From: Chitinophagales bacterium
Lineage (GTDB): Bacteria; Bacteroidota; Bacteroidia; Chitinophagales; Chitinophagaceae
Assembly: GCA_017303395.1 (NCBI GenBank)
Contig: JAFLBN010000005.1
Span: 1 to 64,000, forward strand
Length of the DNA: 64,000 nucleotides
Reading direction: 5' to 3'
Shown: positions 44,792 to 53,696 of the stretch, in pieces
Layout of the letters: the number at the start of each line of letters is the position of its first letter
Numbering within the stretch: the first letter of the stretch is position 1
The notes under the pieces: model-generated
Told to the model about the DNA's origin: nothing
Databases searched by the model: none
Seen by the model: only the letters and a program-made list of their open reading frames with translations
Translations under genes and position numbers: made by a program

Positions 44792-45487
44792 TTAATGCTT
44801 CCCGTTAGGAAAATGTGTACCTATAATATTGCCGTCTTCCATTTCAATTATCCTGTCGCTGCCGTTGGCAAAATCGGGGTCGTGGGTTACTGTGATAATG
44901 GTTTGTTTGTTGTCTATCGTCAGTTGTCTGAAAATATCGAATACCCGTTGCGAGTTTGCTTTATCCAAATTACCTGTAGGCTCATCGCCCATAATAATAG
45001 CAGGGTCGTTTACCAGTGCCCTTGCAATAGCCACACGCTGCTGCTGCCCGCCTGAAAGGCGCGATGCGTGCTTTAGCGCATACTCATCCATACCAACCAT
45101 ACGCAGCTTGTTTATAGCACGTTCTTCCACCTCTTCCTTACTGTATTTGCCCAGCTTCAGTGCGGGCATCATTACATTCTGCAAGGCTGTAAACTCCGGC
45201 AACAGGTAGTGAAACTGAAATACGAAGCCGAGGTTTTCATTCCTGAAATGCGCCAGTTCATTTTGTCCAAGCCCTGTCACCTTTTGCCCTTTTATATCCA
45301 TCTGCCCCTCGTAGTCGGTATCCATGGTTGAAAGGATATAGAGTAACGTACTTTTGCCACAGCCACTCTTACCTACTATAGAAAGAAACTCTCCCTGCGC
45401 CACATCGAAGCTCACGCCCTTCAGCACCTCAAACTTTTCGGGTTGGGTAAAATACTTTCTGATATTTGTTGCCTTAAGAATCGTCAT
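44792..45487 (-). CDS. ABC transporter ATPase (MacB/LolD-type)
   Basis: This 231-residue nucleotide-binding subunit has Walker A GKSGCGKST, a Q-loop (FQFHYLLPEFTAL), signature LSGGQQQRVAIARAL, Walker B IIMGDEPTGNLD and the switch His in TVTHD. GxLD-type and size match the ATPases that drive MacB/LolCD/FtsX-type permeases by mechanotransmission. Its partner permease is the next gene upstream, 11 bases away. Confidence 0.93.
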   Translation of the reverse strand: MTILKATNIRKYFTQPEKFEVLKGVSFDVAQGEFLSIVGKSGCGKSTLLYILSTMDTDYEGQMDIKGQKVTGLGQNELAHFRNENLGFVFQFHYLLPEFTALQNVMMPALKLGKYSKEEVEERAINKLRMVGMDEYALKHASRLSGGQQQRVAIARALVNDPAIIMGDEPTGNLDKANSQRVFDIFRQLTIDNKQTIITVTHDPDFANGSDRIIEMEDGNIIGTHFPNGKH

Positions 45488-45498
45488 TGTCTTAAATA

Positions 45499-46761
45499 TT
45501 ATCCGCGAATGATGCTTACAGGGTCAACCTTGGCAGCTTTCTTTGAAGGGAAATAACCTGCAAACAAAGTAGTAAGGAAGCCAAAAAACAAACCGGATGC
45601 GTAGTGAAACAATTTGAAATTGACAGGAAATGTATCTATACGGAAGAATTCGCCTGCAGGGAATGGTGTCCTTGACAACAAAAAGCTGAAGAACCACCCT
45701 ATCAGCAAACCGAGCAAACCACCTGCCACACCTATCATTATAGATTGCAAGAGAAAGATACCCGTGATATCACTGCCTTGAAAACCCGTAGCTTTAAGTA
45801 TGGCAATATCTTTCATCTTGTTGATGATGTTCATGTTCATGATATTGTAGATACCGAAGCCTGCCACTATCAGCAATGTAATACAAACCACAGCCGTCAT
45901 CACGTTACGAATTTCTGTACCTGCCAATATTGATGCATTAGCTGTTTCCCAATCTTCCATATACACATCCGGGTACATCTTAGACAGTTTGTCTTTGAAT
46001 GCCAGTGCGCCCTCTTTATCCTTCAGTTTCATGTTAAGGTCTGTAATATAAGAAGGGTCAACACCCATTATCTTTTGTACAGTAGCCAGCGTTGCATAGC
46101 TCTTTGTTTCGTCCCATGCGCTGATACCAAAGGAGAATATACCTACTATACGCACATTCAGGTTATTACCCTCAGGCGTAGTGATGCTCACTCTGTCGCC
46201 TACTTTTACATTCATTTTCTTAGCAAGTCCTTTACCAACCACTATCACGTCCGAACCTTTCAGCAAATCATTTAGCTCACCCTCATCCATTTTCTTATCT
46301 AGCTGAAATAGCTTTTTCTGAGACTCAATATCTATACCCGAAATAGTACCGGGCAACTGTACAGGACCATTATTGAAAAACACCTGCGATGATACCAGTG
46401 GCGCGACGCCTAACACTTCGGGCATATCGGCAATGCGTTGTGCCATTATCAATCCATTCTTAATCTTTGTAAGTTCTTTCTTTGGACGTTGATGCTCCAG
46501 TACATACCAGTCCTTATCGGTCTGTTGTTTACCTACCGCAATTATTTTATTTTCTTTCAGCTCTATGGGTTTGTATATGCGGATGTGAGGCGTATTATCC
46601 ATAGCCATATCCTCCAGAAACTGGTTCACACCCGTCATGAAGCTTATCATGATAATAAACATGGATATACCGAAGGTAACCCCCAGCATGGCTACCACTG
46701 TCTGCTTCTTTTTACTGAGCAGGTGTGTAACAGCTATTGTATATGCTAATTTCCAGTTCAT
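45499..46761 (-). CDS. ABC permease of the MacB/FtsX family
   Basis: A first membrane helix at about 20-45, a large periplasmic MacB_PCD-like domain (about 50-285, with ISGIDIESQKKLF and VKVGDRVSITTPEG), and three C-terminal helices with the FtsX core (IYNIMNMNIINKMKDIAILK, IGVAGGLLGLLIG, PSKKAAKVDPVSIIRG). Only one permease gene is present, so it should act as a homodimer. It overlaps the adaptor gene by four bases. The missing second permease and the presence of a TolC-like partner argue for tripartite efflux rather than lipoprotein sorting. Confidence 0.88.
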   Translation of the reverse strand: MNWKLAYTIAVTHLLSKKKQTVVAMLGVTFGISMFIIMISFMTGVNQFLEDMAMDNTPHIRIYKPIELKENKIIAVGKQQTDKDWYVLEHQRPKKELTKIKNGLIMAQRIADMPEVLGVAPLVSSQVFFNNGPVQLPGTISGIDIESQKKLFQLDKKMDEGELNDLLKGSDVIVVGKGLAKKMNVKVGDRVSITTPEGNNLNVRIVGIFSFGISAWDETKSYATLATVQKIMGVDPSYITDLNMKLKDKEGALAFKDKLSKMYPDVYMEDWETANASILAGTEIRNVMTAVVCITLLIVAGFGIYNIMNMNIINKMKDIAILKATGFQGSDITGIFLLQSIMIGVAGGLLGLLIGWFFSFLLSRTPFPAGEFFRIDTFPVNFKLFHYASGLFFGFLTTLFAGYFPSKKAAKVDPVSIIRG

Positions 46762-47849
46762 TTTTCTAAGATTACAACAGATGATTCAGTAATACCGCCG
46801 CGCACCTCTACCCAAGTATCGTCTTCTATACCCTTCTGTATTTTTACCTTCTTCTTATCTCCGTTTTCTTTTACCCATACTGTATCGCCCTTCATTACAG
46901 CAGCACGGGGAATAGCCAGTACACTTTTCTTATCTGCAACAACAATATTCGCTTCCAGGTTCAGCCCGTACATAGATACTGGTACAGCATCATCCAGTTG
47001 CGCATCTACCCGAAAAGACTGCTCTACCTTGCTAAGCAAAGGATATACCTTACTGATGTGTGCTTTGAAAACTTTTTCGGGGAAAGCATCCATTGTTATC
47101 AATACCTGCTGACCTGCATATACTTTATCAAGATCGTCTTCATCTACCATCAGTTTGGCGTACATCTTACCTGCACCCACCAAAGCAATTGCCTGATTGG
47201 GATTGATAAGGTCGCCCTCTTTCTTATACACATCGTACACAACACCATTCACAAAGCTTTTCAGCTTTCCTACTTCAGACTGTGCTGCTGCAACCATCAG
47301 ACTGTTTTCTGCCTGTTGCAATTGCAGATTGGCAGATATATGCTGCTGTTCTACATTTTGTTTCAGGCTCTGATAATCCTTCAGTGAGCTTTGGTATTGC
47401 AGGTAATACTTTTCGTAATTGCTTTTGGAAATTGCATTCTGCTCGAACAGGTTTTTATAGCGCTGATATTGCAGGCTATCCTGCTGCATACGTATGCGTG
47501 CCACATCCAGCTTGCCTTGCAGCTCACGGAATACAGGTGCATTATCTACCACACCGGGCATGGTACGTTTTACCAATGCCTCTGCACCCTGCACCTGCGC
47601 ATTGCGTACATCATTGCTTATTGCAAACATCAGTTGCCCTTTATGTACTGTATCGCCTTCCTTAACCAATGCCTGTACCAAATACCCATCCACACTCGAA
47701 ATCACTTTATACTCCTCTTCGGGCACAAGGCTACCTGATGCATACACTGCCGAGGTGAGCATCTTCTTTTCAGGATGTATTTCGGTTTCTTTGCTACCGC
47801 AACTGCTTACCAGTGCAGCCAATAACAACCATGACAGCTGTTGTTTCAT
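46758..47849 (-). CDS. Efflux adaptor lipoprotein (HlyD/MacA-like)
   Basis: The lipobox VSSC (Cys17) marks a lipid-anchored periplasmic protein. A lipoyl/biotinyl-like half (SSVDGYLVQALVKEGDTVHKG), a long helical hairpin (about 95-195, QQDSLQYQRYKNLFEQNAIS), the second lipoyl half (LKSFVNGVVYDVYKKEGD), and beta-barrel and membrane-proximal domains (VLAIPRAAVMKGDTVWV) follow. This is the membrane-fusion adaptor that links the permease to the outer-membrane channel. It lies 4 bases after the channel gene and overlaps the permease gene. Confidence 0.9.
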   Translation of the reverse strand: MKQQLSWLLLAALVSSCGSKETEIHPEKKMLTSAVYASGSLVPEEEYKVISSVDGYLVQALVKEGDTVHKGQLMFAISNDVRNAQVQGAEALVKRTMPGVVDNAPVFRELQGKLDVARIRMQQDSLQYQRYKNLFEQNAISKSNYEKYYLQYQSSLKDYQSLKQNVEQQHISANLQLQQAENSLMVAAAQSEVGKLKSFVNGVVYDVYKKEGDLINPNQAIALVGAGKMYAKLMVDEDDLDKVYAGQQVLITMDAFPEKVFKAHISKVYPLLSKVEQSFRVDAQLDDAVPVSMYGLNLEANIVVADKKSVLAIPRAAVMKGDTVWVKENGDKKKVKIQKGIEDDTWVEVRGGITESSVVILEK

Positions 47850-47853
47850 TTTA

Positions 47854-49149
47854 TTAGAAATTTTGAGTGCTTAATAGATAATATAAAATGCCATCTGCAA
47901 GATTTTGGAGATTCTCCATCCTTGCACGGTTATATTCAGTGAAGATGTTATTGAATTCATCAAATTCCATTACACCTTCCTTGATATTCAGTTTAGCAAT
48001 CCGCAGGTTTTCAGATGCATTCTGTACTTTTTCCTGCAAGGCAGTATGTTTGTTAAATGCAGCCTGATACAAGGCGAACCAATCGCGTTGCTGCTGTGTA
48101 ATATTTGCATGCACACGCTCCTGTTCCAGCTTTGCATTTTGCAATTGTAGTTTGCTCTTGTTTATAGATGAGCGATAATACATACCTTGAAACAATGGAA
48201 AATCTACACGAACACCAACATTTGCAGTATTGAATTCTACATTATTACCAGAAGTCTCAAACTTGCTCTGCATATTATACACATACCTGCTCGTAAGCGA
48301 CATGCGAGGCAAACCACCTGTACGGCTTTCTCTCAAAGCAAACTCTGCTGTTTTCAGTTTAGCGTCAGCTTCTTTCCATCCCGGGCGTGCAGTAACATCA
48401 CCCAACTGCTGTAAAACAGGCCATTTGAAATCGGTAAGGCTTTCAGATAATTGCAAGGAGTCTTCCTTAAGGTTCAGCATGGCACCAAGATTATTGTATG
48501 CCTGTTGCAGTTGCTTAGTATAGTTATAGCCTGCATTTTTAACGTCAATATCCAGATTCTTTGTACGATTAAAATCAGAAGGATTCACGACACCATTCTG
48601 ATAACGATCTGCCATTATCCTTGTCAACTCTGCAGTTGTTTCGGCATTTTCATCATTCAGCGATAATACATCTTTAGTAGCGAGAGTTTGATAATACGCC
48701 TGCATTAATTGAATATGAAAATTCTCAAGAGCTGCTTTACTATTCCATTGAGATTGGTTGTAAGCTGACTTAGACTTAGAAAGTTGCGCCCATTTTTCAA
48801 GGTTTACAACAGGCATAGTCAATTCAGCGCCTGCTGCAAACACATATGGCAAACCAAACTGAGCTTTGAGGTACGTACCAGGTTTGCCACCTAACACCTC
48901 TGCGGGAATAACTTGTGTGGCAATTATCGGGTAATAATCTCCCGTACCAAATACATTTATTTTGGGATAAAGTCCCGATGCCTGCAAGTTCACGTCCTGT
49001 TTAGACATTTCAGGCGAAAGGTTTGCTTGCAAAGCAACAGGAGCATGTTTATCAGCATATTCCAGCAACGACGTCAAACTACTCACTTTTACCTGAGCAA
49101 AAGCTGAAACTGAGATTGTTGACAATATGAGTGAATGCAAAAAACGCAT
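47854..49149 (-). CDS. TolC-family outer-membrane channel
   Basis: Signal peptide to SAFAQ, then 410 mostly helical residues with the repeated TolC/OEP pattern, such as NFHIQLMQAYYQTLATKDVLSL, QQAYNNLGAMLNLKEDSLQL, DFPLFQGMYYRSSINKSKLQL and LRIAKLNIKEGVMEFDEF. Two internally related halves form the trimeric outer-membrane tunnel. It is the first gene of the six-gene efflux and signalling operon on this strand. Confidence 0.88.
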   Translation of the reverse strand: MRFLHSLILSTISVSAFAQVKVSSLTSLLEYADKHAPVALQANLSPEMSKQDVNLQASGLYPKINVFGTGDYYPIIATQVIPAEVLGGKPGTYLKAQFGLPYVFAAGAELTMPVVNLEKWAQLSKSKSAYNQSQWNSKAALENFHIQLMQAYYQTLATKDVLSLNDENAETTAELTRIMADRYQNGVVNPSDFNRTKNLDIDVKNAGYNYTKQLQQAYNNLGAMLNLKEDSLQLSESLTDFKWPVLQQLGDVTARPGWKEADAKLKTAEFALRESRTGGLPRMSLTSRYVYNMQSKFETSGNNVEFNTANVGVRVDFPLFQGMYYRSSINKSKLQLQNAKLEQERVHANITQQQRDWFALYQAAFNKHTALQEKVQNASENLRIAKLNIKEGVMEFDEFNNIFTEYNRARMENLQNLADGILYYLLSTQNF

Positions 49150-49240
49150 TGTATCAATTTTCTACAAAATGAATACAATACGCTTTCATAACAAAAAGCT
49201 TCTCAGCGAAGCGGAATAAAGCATCACGCAAGCGGAATTA

Positions 49241-49726
49241 CTAAGGAAATCTGATATTCCAGAACCTCAAAACCCATCGAAGAACTGTATAAGCACCTAG
49301 AATTATAGCAACCCAAAAGAGTATATTCCGCTCCTTCTGAAGCTTGCCAAAGCTGACAGACAAGGCTAGATTTGCATCCTGTAATTGAAGCTCTCTGGCT
49401 TTGTTGACAATCTTGAGATTTTTAAGCCGATAGATTGTATCAACCCGCTTGTCATTACGATATATAGTTTTTGTTAGAAATCTGGTAATTGTATCAGAAA
49501 CAAGAACCGTATCGATAACTGTAGTTTCTACCCCGGGAAGAAATATTACACTGTCTACTAAATAACTCTGATCTGGGAATATATCAGCACAATGCTTAAT
49601 TACAATCTGAGGATGCTTAGCATGTATAGTATATAGTTTTCTTGCTGCTTGTCGTTCAGACAAGCAGCCTGTTATCATCATGCACAAGGAAAGCATGATG
49701 ATAATATAAGTGATAAGGTTTTTCAT
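49241..49726 (-). CDS. Lipoprotein with C-terminal membrane helix: spanin candidate
   Basis: From the ATG at 49726 (the extension to 49750 starts with TTG) the protein has a lipoprotein signal with lipobox ITGC (Cys21), about 110 residues of beta- and helix-rich periplasmic linker (VDSVIFLPGVETTVIDTVL and a coiled-coil-prone KARELQLQDANLALS), and one membrane helix near the end (about 134-155, LFWVAIILGAYTVLRW). Outer-membrane lipid anchor plus inner-membrane anchor in one chain is the layout of unimolecular spanins, which join the two membranes at the last step of phage lysis. It is the last gene of a phage-like operon, after two small membrane proteins. Sequence similarity to known spanins was not recognised. 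Confidence 0.5.
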   Translation of the reverse strand: MKNLITYIIIMLSLCMMITGCLSERQAARKLYTIHAKHPQIVIKHCADIFPDQSYLVDSVIFLPGVETTVIDTVLVSDTITRFLTKTIYRNDKRVDTIYRLKNLKIVNKARELQLQDANLALSVSFGKLQKERNILFWVAIILGAYTVLRWVLRFWNIRFP

Positions 49727-49727
49727 A

Positions 49728-49949
49728 TTAGCGGGTTTTATTATTCTCAATACGATCTACTCGTGCTTCCAACAGTTTGATTTGTATCTTTTGTATAGCG
49801 ATATCATTTCTGAACCCATAATAAACGCTAAGAACAGTAGACACGCTCACAGCAGTACAAACAACAAGCGCCCAGATTAATCGCAAATTGATACCACGAA
49901 GCTGTTTATCTATTATTGTTATATCCTGTTGCGTCATCTGCATTTCCAT
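49728..49949 (-). CDS. Small single-pass membrane protein in lysis cassette
   Basis: A 73-residue protein with a helix at about 22-44 (LIWALVVCTAVSVSTVLSVY) and a charged, heptad-like C-terminal segment (IQIKLLEARVDRIENNK). Such an N-anchored short coiled coil could be an inner-membrane spanin or a holin accessory. Several ATGs (49949, 49943, 49937) are possible, and all overlap the gene before it by 32-44 bases. It ends one base before the start of the spanin candidate. Confidence 0.6.
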   Translation of the reverse strand: MEMQMTQQDITIIDKQLRGINLRLIWALVVCTAVSVSTVLSVYYGFRNDIAIQKIQIKLLEARVDRIENNKTR

Positions 49950-50172
49950 TTTCTTCTACACCAACCATTTTTGAAAGTCCCCAAACTAGCATATTGATCC
50001 CCGAAAACCATTTTAACAATAAAAGCTTCACACCTTCATTCATTCCTGGGTAATCACTAACCATAAAAATTGCTACGGATAGCAAAAGAAAAACGATACG
50101 AAAAGTATATTTAGCCCACAGTGGAGTAGGTTTATTTATTTGCGAGATTCCGAATTGAAAATTTGTTTTCAT
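49906..50172 (-). CDS. Holin-like small membrane protein
   Basis: An 88-residue protein with two probable membrane helices (about residues 24-41, FRIVFLLLSVAIFMVSDY, and 48-68, GVKLLLLKWFSGINMLVWGL) and a polar, Asn-rich tail. Size, helix count and place beside the other lysis-type genes suggest a holin, which makes holes in the inner membrane. No family is recognised. It starts 3 bases after the tail-fibre-like gene. Confidence 0.55.
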   Translation of the reverse strand: MKTNFQFGISQINKPTPLWAKYTFRIVFLLLSVAIFMVSDYPGMNEGVKLLLLKWFSGINMLVWGLSKMVGVEENGNADDATGYNNNR

Positions 50173-50174
50173 GA

Positions 50175-52082
50175 CTATTCAACAATTGCGAGTTTATAAA
50201 TAGCACCATCAATCTCTACCTCTACAAACTTGTCTGTTTGTAGTGTAACACTTGCGCCAGTAATAACCTTGCCTAGTTTATAAACACCAGCGCCATTCGA
50301 AGATGGCTGAGAAGTTTTTAGTTTTTGAACAGTGGCATTACCATCTTTGTCAAACTTTGCTAATACCGTCCCTGAATTATCTTTCCACTGTGTCAGGTCA
50401 GCAGTTTGGCTTGAAGCAGATTGGAATATCGTTACCGGCGTAGACGCATTGCTGGCTAAAACATGCAATCTTGCAGATGGCAAAGTAAGACCAATGCCAT
50501 CTTTAACAGCACCTACATTCCTAGACACACCAATACCAACATTTTGATATCCGTCAATTAACATAGCTCTAGTATTGCTTGCCCAATCCCCCCAAGTACC
50601 ATTATTAGTAAAAAGAGAGAGATTGCCTAAATATGTATTATTATAAGCTTCAGCAACAATAGCTGCAGTCATTGTAGGCCCACCCGGACCATAAGTATAA
50701 TTTGAAAAGCTTTGGACAACTGCCCCCCCTAAATCTCGGTTCCATAAATTTAAAATTTGCCCGCTTGGGTTTTGCGATACCATATTAATTTGAGATACAT
50801 ATGCAGGTACTCCATCCCCCAAATATTGAGTATGATACCCCATAGAAATCTTATCTTCATTAATTATGAAACTTTCGATTGGAGTAGTATTTCCTGACGC
50901 ACCTCTAGTTTTTATCCTAAATCCTCCGTTAAAACCACCTGAAGCACCTCCACTTACAATCTCTATACCATCGGTATAAGTATCCTGATATCTTCTTATT
51001 AAATTATAATGGTTACCGTCATAAGAAACACTATTATTAAACTTAATACCAAACGTCTGTGCAGTACCTGCTACCTGAAGTTTATCCACACCATTATTAG
51101 CATACTTACCTACTAATAAATTACCATTTGGAACAGACATAGTAGTACTATCAAAAATAAGAGCTGTGTTTGTTGACGTATTTGTTGTACCAAAAGAGAC
51201 AAATCCTTTATTGCTACCATTAAATGTAGAAGTACTGACACCTGCATATAAATGTCTTGAAGGAGAACTGGACAAATCCACCTGCACTTCTTCTGTAGAA
51301 TTGTTTACCTCGACTTTTCCATGAAACTTAGATTTATTCGTCCCATGCGGAACAGTCATTACAGTTTGACCATTTGTCGGATTATTAATAAGTGTATAGT
51401 CTGAAACGCTTCCTTCTGCACCGTTAACAGTCGTCCCCCAAGTAGAGTTTCGATAAATCCCAGGCATAGTAGAGCCGGAACTATTACTAATTAAATCTAA
51501 TCCATCTGCACCAATTTTACCATTCACATGCAACTTCCCAATAGTCGGACTAGCACCGATGCCAACAGCACCATCATTAGCAACAACAATCCTATTAGTA
51601 TTATTTGTTTTGATATTTACCTGCTGATTATCGTTTGTTCCAATTGAAAGCGTACTTCCGGTAGCATTACCACCAATCTTAATAAAACCATTAATGACAA
51701 AATATTTTGTAGATATGACATTTGTATCAATAGTAGGCGCATTCTGTGCAATAAGCTGTTTGATAATTACAGTATCCTTATACGTCATGTAACGCACTCG
51801 TTTATTTGCATCAAAATGATATAAAACCGAGTCTTTAAGATCATAAACAAATAGGCCTCGCTTTGCAGTTTTCACACTGTCCAAAACAACTCTTGGAAGT
51901 ATCAAGCCTTTGTTGGTAGTATCCTTGCCTATTTGCAGCCAGCAAGATGTGTCTGCAAAAGTGCGATCGCCTTTACCTAACACAAGCGAGCCTGTTATAT
52001 AAAACCGATTCATCATCATACCGGTTTGTGAAAATGCCGTAGTGGCATATAGAATCAGTAGTATCGTTAGTATTCTTTTCAT
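50175..52082 (-). CDS. Tail-fibre-like protein with a signal peptide
   Basis: The first 19 residues are a clear export signal (MKRILTILLILYATTAFSQ). The body resembles the fibre and adhesin proteins of Bacteroidota phages and cell surfaces: LWDGADK-type strands, KLHVNGKIGADGLDL, KLQVAGTAQTFGIKFNNS, GNLLVGKYANNG and a C-terminal strand (EVEIDGAIYKLAIVE). No T9SS tail or intramolecular chaperone domain is visible. It sits in the middle of the compact phage-like operon, 6 bases after one structural gene and 3 before the holin-like gene. A signal peptide on a virion fibre is unusual. Local sequence looks richer in A+T than the flanks. Confidence 0.6.
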   Translation of the reverse strand: MKRILTILLILYATTAFSQTGMMMNRFYITGSLVLGKGDRTFADTSCWLQIGKDTTNKGLILPRVVLDSVKTAKRGLFVYDLKDSVLYHFDANKRVRYMTYKDTVIIKQLIAQNAPTIDTNVISTKYFVINGFIKIGGNATGSTLSIGTNDNQQVNIKTNNTNRIVVANDGAVGIGASPTIGKLHVNGKIGADGLDLISNSSGSTMPGIYRNSTWGTTVNGAEGSVSDYTLINNPTNGQTVMTVPHGTNKSKFHGKVEVNNSTEEVQVDLSSSPSRHLYAGVSTSTFNGSNKGFVSFGTTNTSTNTALIFDSTTMSVPNGNLLVGKYANNGVDKLQVAGTAQTFGIKFNNSVSYDGNHYNLIRRYQDTYTDGIEIVSGGASGGFNGGFRIKTRGASGNTTPIESFIINEDKISMGYHTQYLGDGVPAYVSQINMVSQNPSGQILNLWNRDLGGAVVQSFSNYTYGPGGPTMTAAIVAEAYNNTYLGNLSLFTNNGTWGDWASNTRAMLIDGYQNVGIGVSRNVGAVKDGIGLTLPSARLHVLASNASTPVTIFQSASSQTADLTQWKDNSGTVLAKFDKDGNATVQKLKTSQPSSNGAGVYKLGKVITGASVTLQTDKFVEVEIDGAIYKLAIVE

Positions 52083-52088
52083 GGTTTC

Positions 52089-52616
52089 TTATTTAATATA
52101 AAGGATAGAAATTTTTTGGCCTGCTATTAACGGATTGTTGAAGCTTAATTCTCCATGCGCCAAGTCAACTTGATATTCATCACTCGCATTACCTTCCTGT
52201 ATCATTACACCTTCAACAAAGACTGCAATCTGCTTAGCAAATATCAACGCTGTGTGATTGTATGTCTGTTGACCATCCAACGCATAAAACTGAAGTTTAC
52301 CTGCTTTGATTGTCGATTCACCAACACCACCTGTGTACTCAACACCTGGCAATATGGGAATGGTTTGTACCTGATAGGAGGCGTTATTAAATAATGACGT
52401 ATCGGGTTTATAGAGCTTAAAAGTGTAAGTATAATATTCATTCAGTTTGGCAGGAACAATCAGCGTATCGCCTGCAGTAGCGTTGAATTGAACATACTGG
52501 TAGGCTCCATTAAAGTTTGTAATAAACTCCCATGCGCCTGTGCTGTCAGCAGTTAGCGGAAGAGATATCCCCTCCTCTGCCATTGGCACCTCACCAAGAT
52601 TAATAATGGTATTCAT
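52089..52616 (-). CDS. Phage-like structural protein, beta-rich
   Basis: A 175-residue mostly beta protein (ENEYYTYTFKLYKPD-type strands, TIKAGKLQFYALDGQQTYNH, ELSFNNPLIAGQKISILYIK). It has no signal peptide. The ending resembles receptor-binding or baseplate accessory proteins, but I do not recognise the family. It is packed between the tail-fibre-like gene and a helical gene (3 and 6 bases). Confidence 0.55.
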   Translation of the reverse strand: MNTIINLGEVPMAEEGISLPLTADSTGAWEFITNFNGAYQYVQFNATAGDTLIVPAKLNEYYTYTFKLYKPDTSLFNNASYQVQTIPILPGVEYTGGVGESTIKAGKLQFYALDGQQTYNHTALIFAKQIAVFVEGVMIQEGNASDEYQVDLAHGELSFNNPLIAGQKISILYIK

Positions 52617-52618
52617 AT

Positions 52619-53164
52619 TTATGGTTTTATCGGGTTTACAATACAGTTTGAAGGAACGTACTCTTTCGAAACACTTAATTGTAGTTTTACAATCGTTTCA
52701 TTTTTGAGCCTTTGCAAAGAAGCTCTTATATCATCCTGCTTCATACCCTGCAATTCATCAGCCATTACAATCTCTCTGTTCCACTGGCTACTAATAGGCA
52801 CCACGTTCATCTTGGCAAAAGACATACAAGTGTTTTTCAGATTTTCCAACAACTGGTATGCATCTGCATTTTTAACTACAGCCACTAAATATGCAATCAT
52901 CGTATCATTGAAGGTTAGGCGCTGAGAACCTGTATCTGTCAGCCGCTGTTGTTCCGCAGCAATATGCTTCATTTGCATATCGTTTCGCAGGTAACAATAG
53001 TTTCCCATTACATCAGACGGTAGTAACACAAGTTTGTCACTTCCTATATCAACCACCACCCTTCCGGTCAATTCATCTTTGCTGGCATTCGCAAAGCCCT
53101 TACTGAAATAGGAATTTTTTTCAAGTATGTGTGATAAGAGTTTATCGAAATCGCTTCTTTGCAT
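52619..53164 (-). CDS. Phage-like structural protein, unknown
   Basis: A 181-residue, mixed helical protein beginning MQRSDFDKLLSHILEKN. The central part has long helices (MKHIAAEQQRLTDTGSQRL, AYQLLENLKNTCMSFAKMN). Size and place, downstream of the capsid-like genes, would suit a head-completion or tail-connector role. That is only an inference. It starts one base after the stop of a 46-residue gene. Confidence 0.55.
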   Translation of the reverse strand: MQRSDFDKLLSHILEKNSYFSKGFANASKDELTGRVVVDIGSDKLVLLPSDVMGNYCYLRNDMQMKHIAAEQQRLTDTGSQRLTFNDTMIAYLVAVVKNADAYQLLENLKNTCMSFAKMNVVPISSQWNREIVMADELQGMKQDDIRASLQRLKNETIVKLQLSVSKEYVPSNCIVNPIKP

Positions 53165-53305
53165 TTATCGCTTTTTAGTGGTGAACGTTTTAGGTTTAAT
53201 CTTCTTAACCAGCGGCTTGTTGATTATCTTTACGGGTTGCTTAGGTTGTTGCTTTACACCAAGCCCTGTCAGATAATCACAGTATTCTTGCAGTGACAGG
53301 CTCAT
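53165..53305 (-). CDS. Small phage-operon protein (46 aa)
   Basis: A short gene: ATG at 53305 overlaps the stop of the gene before it by four bases (ATGA), and its TAA ends one base before the next ATG. This perfect fit in the operon argues that it is real. The product MSLSLQEYCDYLTGLGV is followed by a Lys/Pro-rich tail (KQQPKQPVKIINKPLVKKIK), so it is basic and probably flexible. Function is unknown. Confidence 0.65.
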   Translation of the reverse strand: MSLSLQEYCDYLTGLGVKQQPKQPVKIINKPLVKKIKPKTFTTKKR

Positions 53306-53685
53306 TTGGAGAATAGTTTTGTAATGAAATAAAGAGACAACATACTACCGATTGAAACGTACAACAGATACCATAATACATTCCCAAACACAACCCATAA
53401 CCAACTATCAACAGCATCTGTTATCCAAACATCAGCAACTGTATTCATGAATAGCATATACATCCAATAACCTATGAATGTTAGTATATGACTGAAACAC
53501 ACTTCACAATTCCCACCAACTTTCGAGAGGAATACATTTCCGTTCATGTCCCATTCATACAGTCGTTTCTGATATTTAAAGAGCGTATCTATCCACTGTC
53601 CGGGCTGTATACTGATATGCAAAACCTTTACCAGAGAAGCATTTGCCACTAGTGCCATTATTGTGTACAATAAAAATGTCAACAT
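53302..53685 (-). CDS. Small membrane protein in phage-like operon
   Basis: A 127-residue protein with hydrophobic segments at about 1-20, 67-85 and 95-122. A CEVC pair in GGNCEVCFSHILTFIG sits before a membrane segment and recalls the CxxC of small DUF1360-like membrane proteins. It is coupled by an ATGA overlap to the 46-residue gene. Its role in a virion is unclear. It could belong to lysis or to superinfection exclusion. Confidence 0.6.
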   Translation of the reverse strand: MLTFLLYTIMALVANASLVKVLHISIQPGQWIDTLFKYQKRLYEWDMNGNVFLSKVGGNCEVCFSHILTFIGYWMYMLFMNTVADVWITDAVDSWLWVVFGNVLWYLLYVSIGSMLSLYFITKLFSK

Positions 53686-53696
53686 ATTTAGCTGTT

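Noticed and set aside
44792-46761. LolCDE lipoprotein-sorting transporter
   Set aside because: There is only one permease gene, and the operon has a HlyD-like adaptor and a TolC-like channel, which fits tripartite efflux.
49205-49240. Repeated AAGCGGAAT as a possible attachment site at the left edge of the phage-like region
   Set aside because: The repeat is only 9 bases and both copies lie within 30 bases. No integrase or tRNA gene is nearby.
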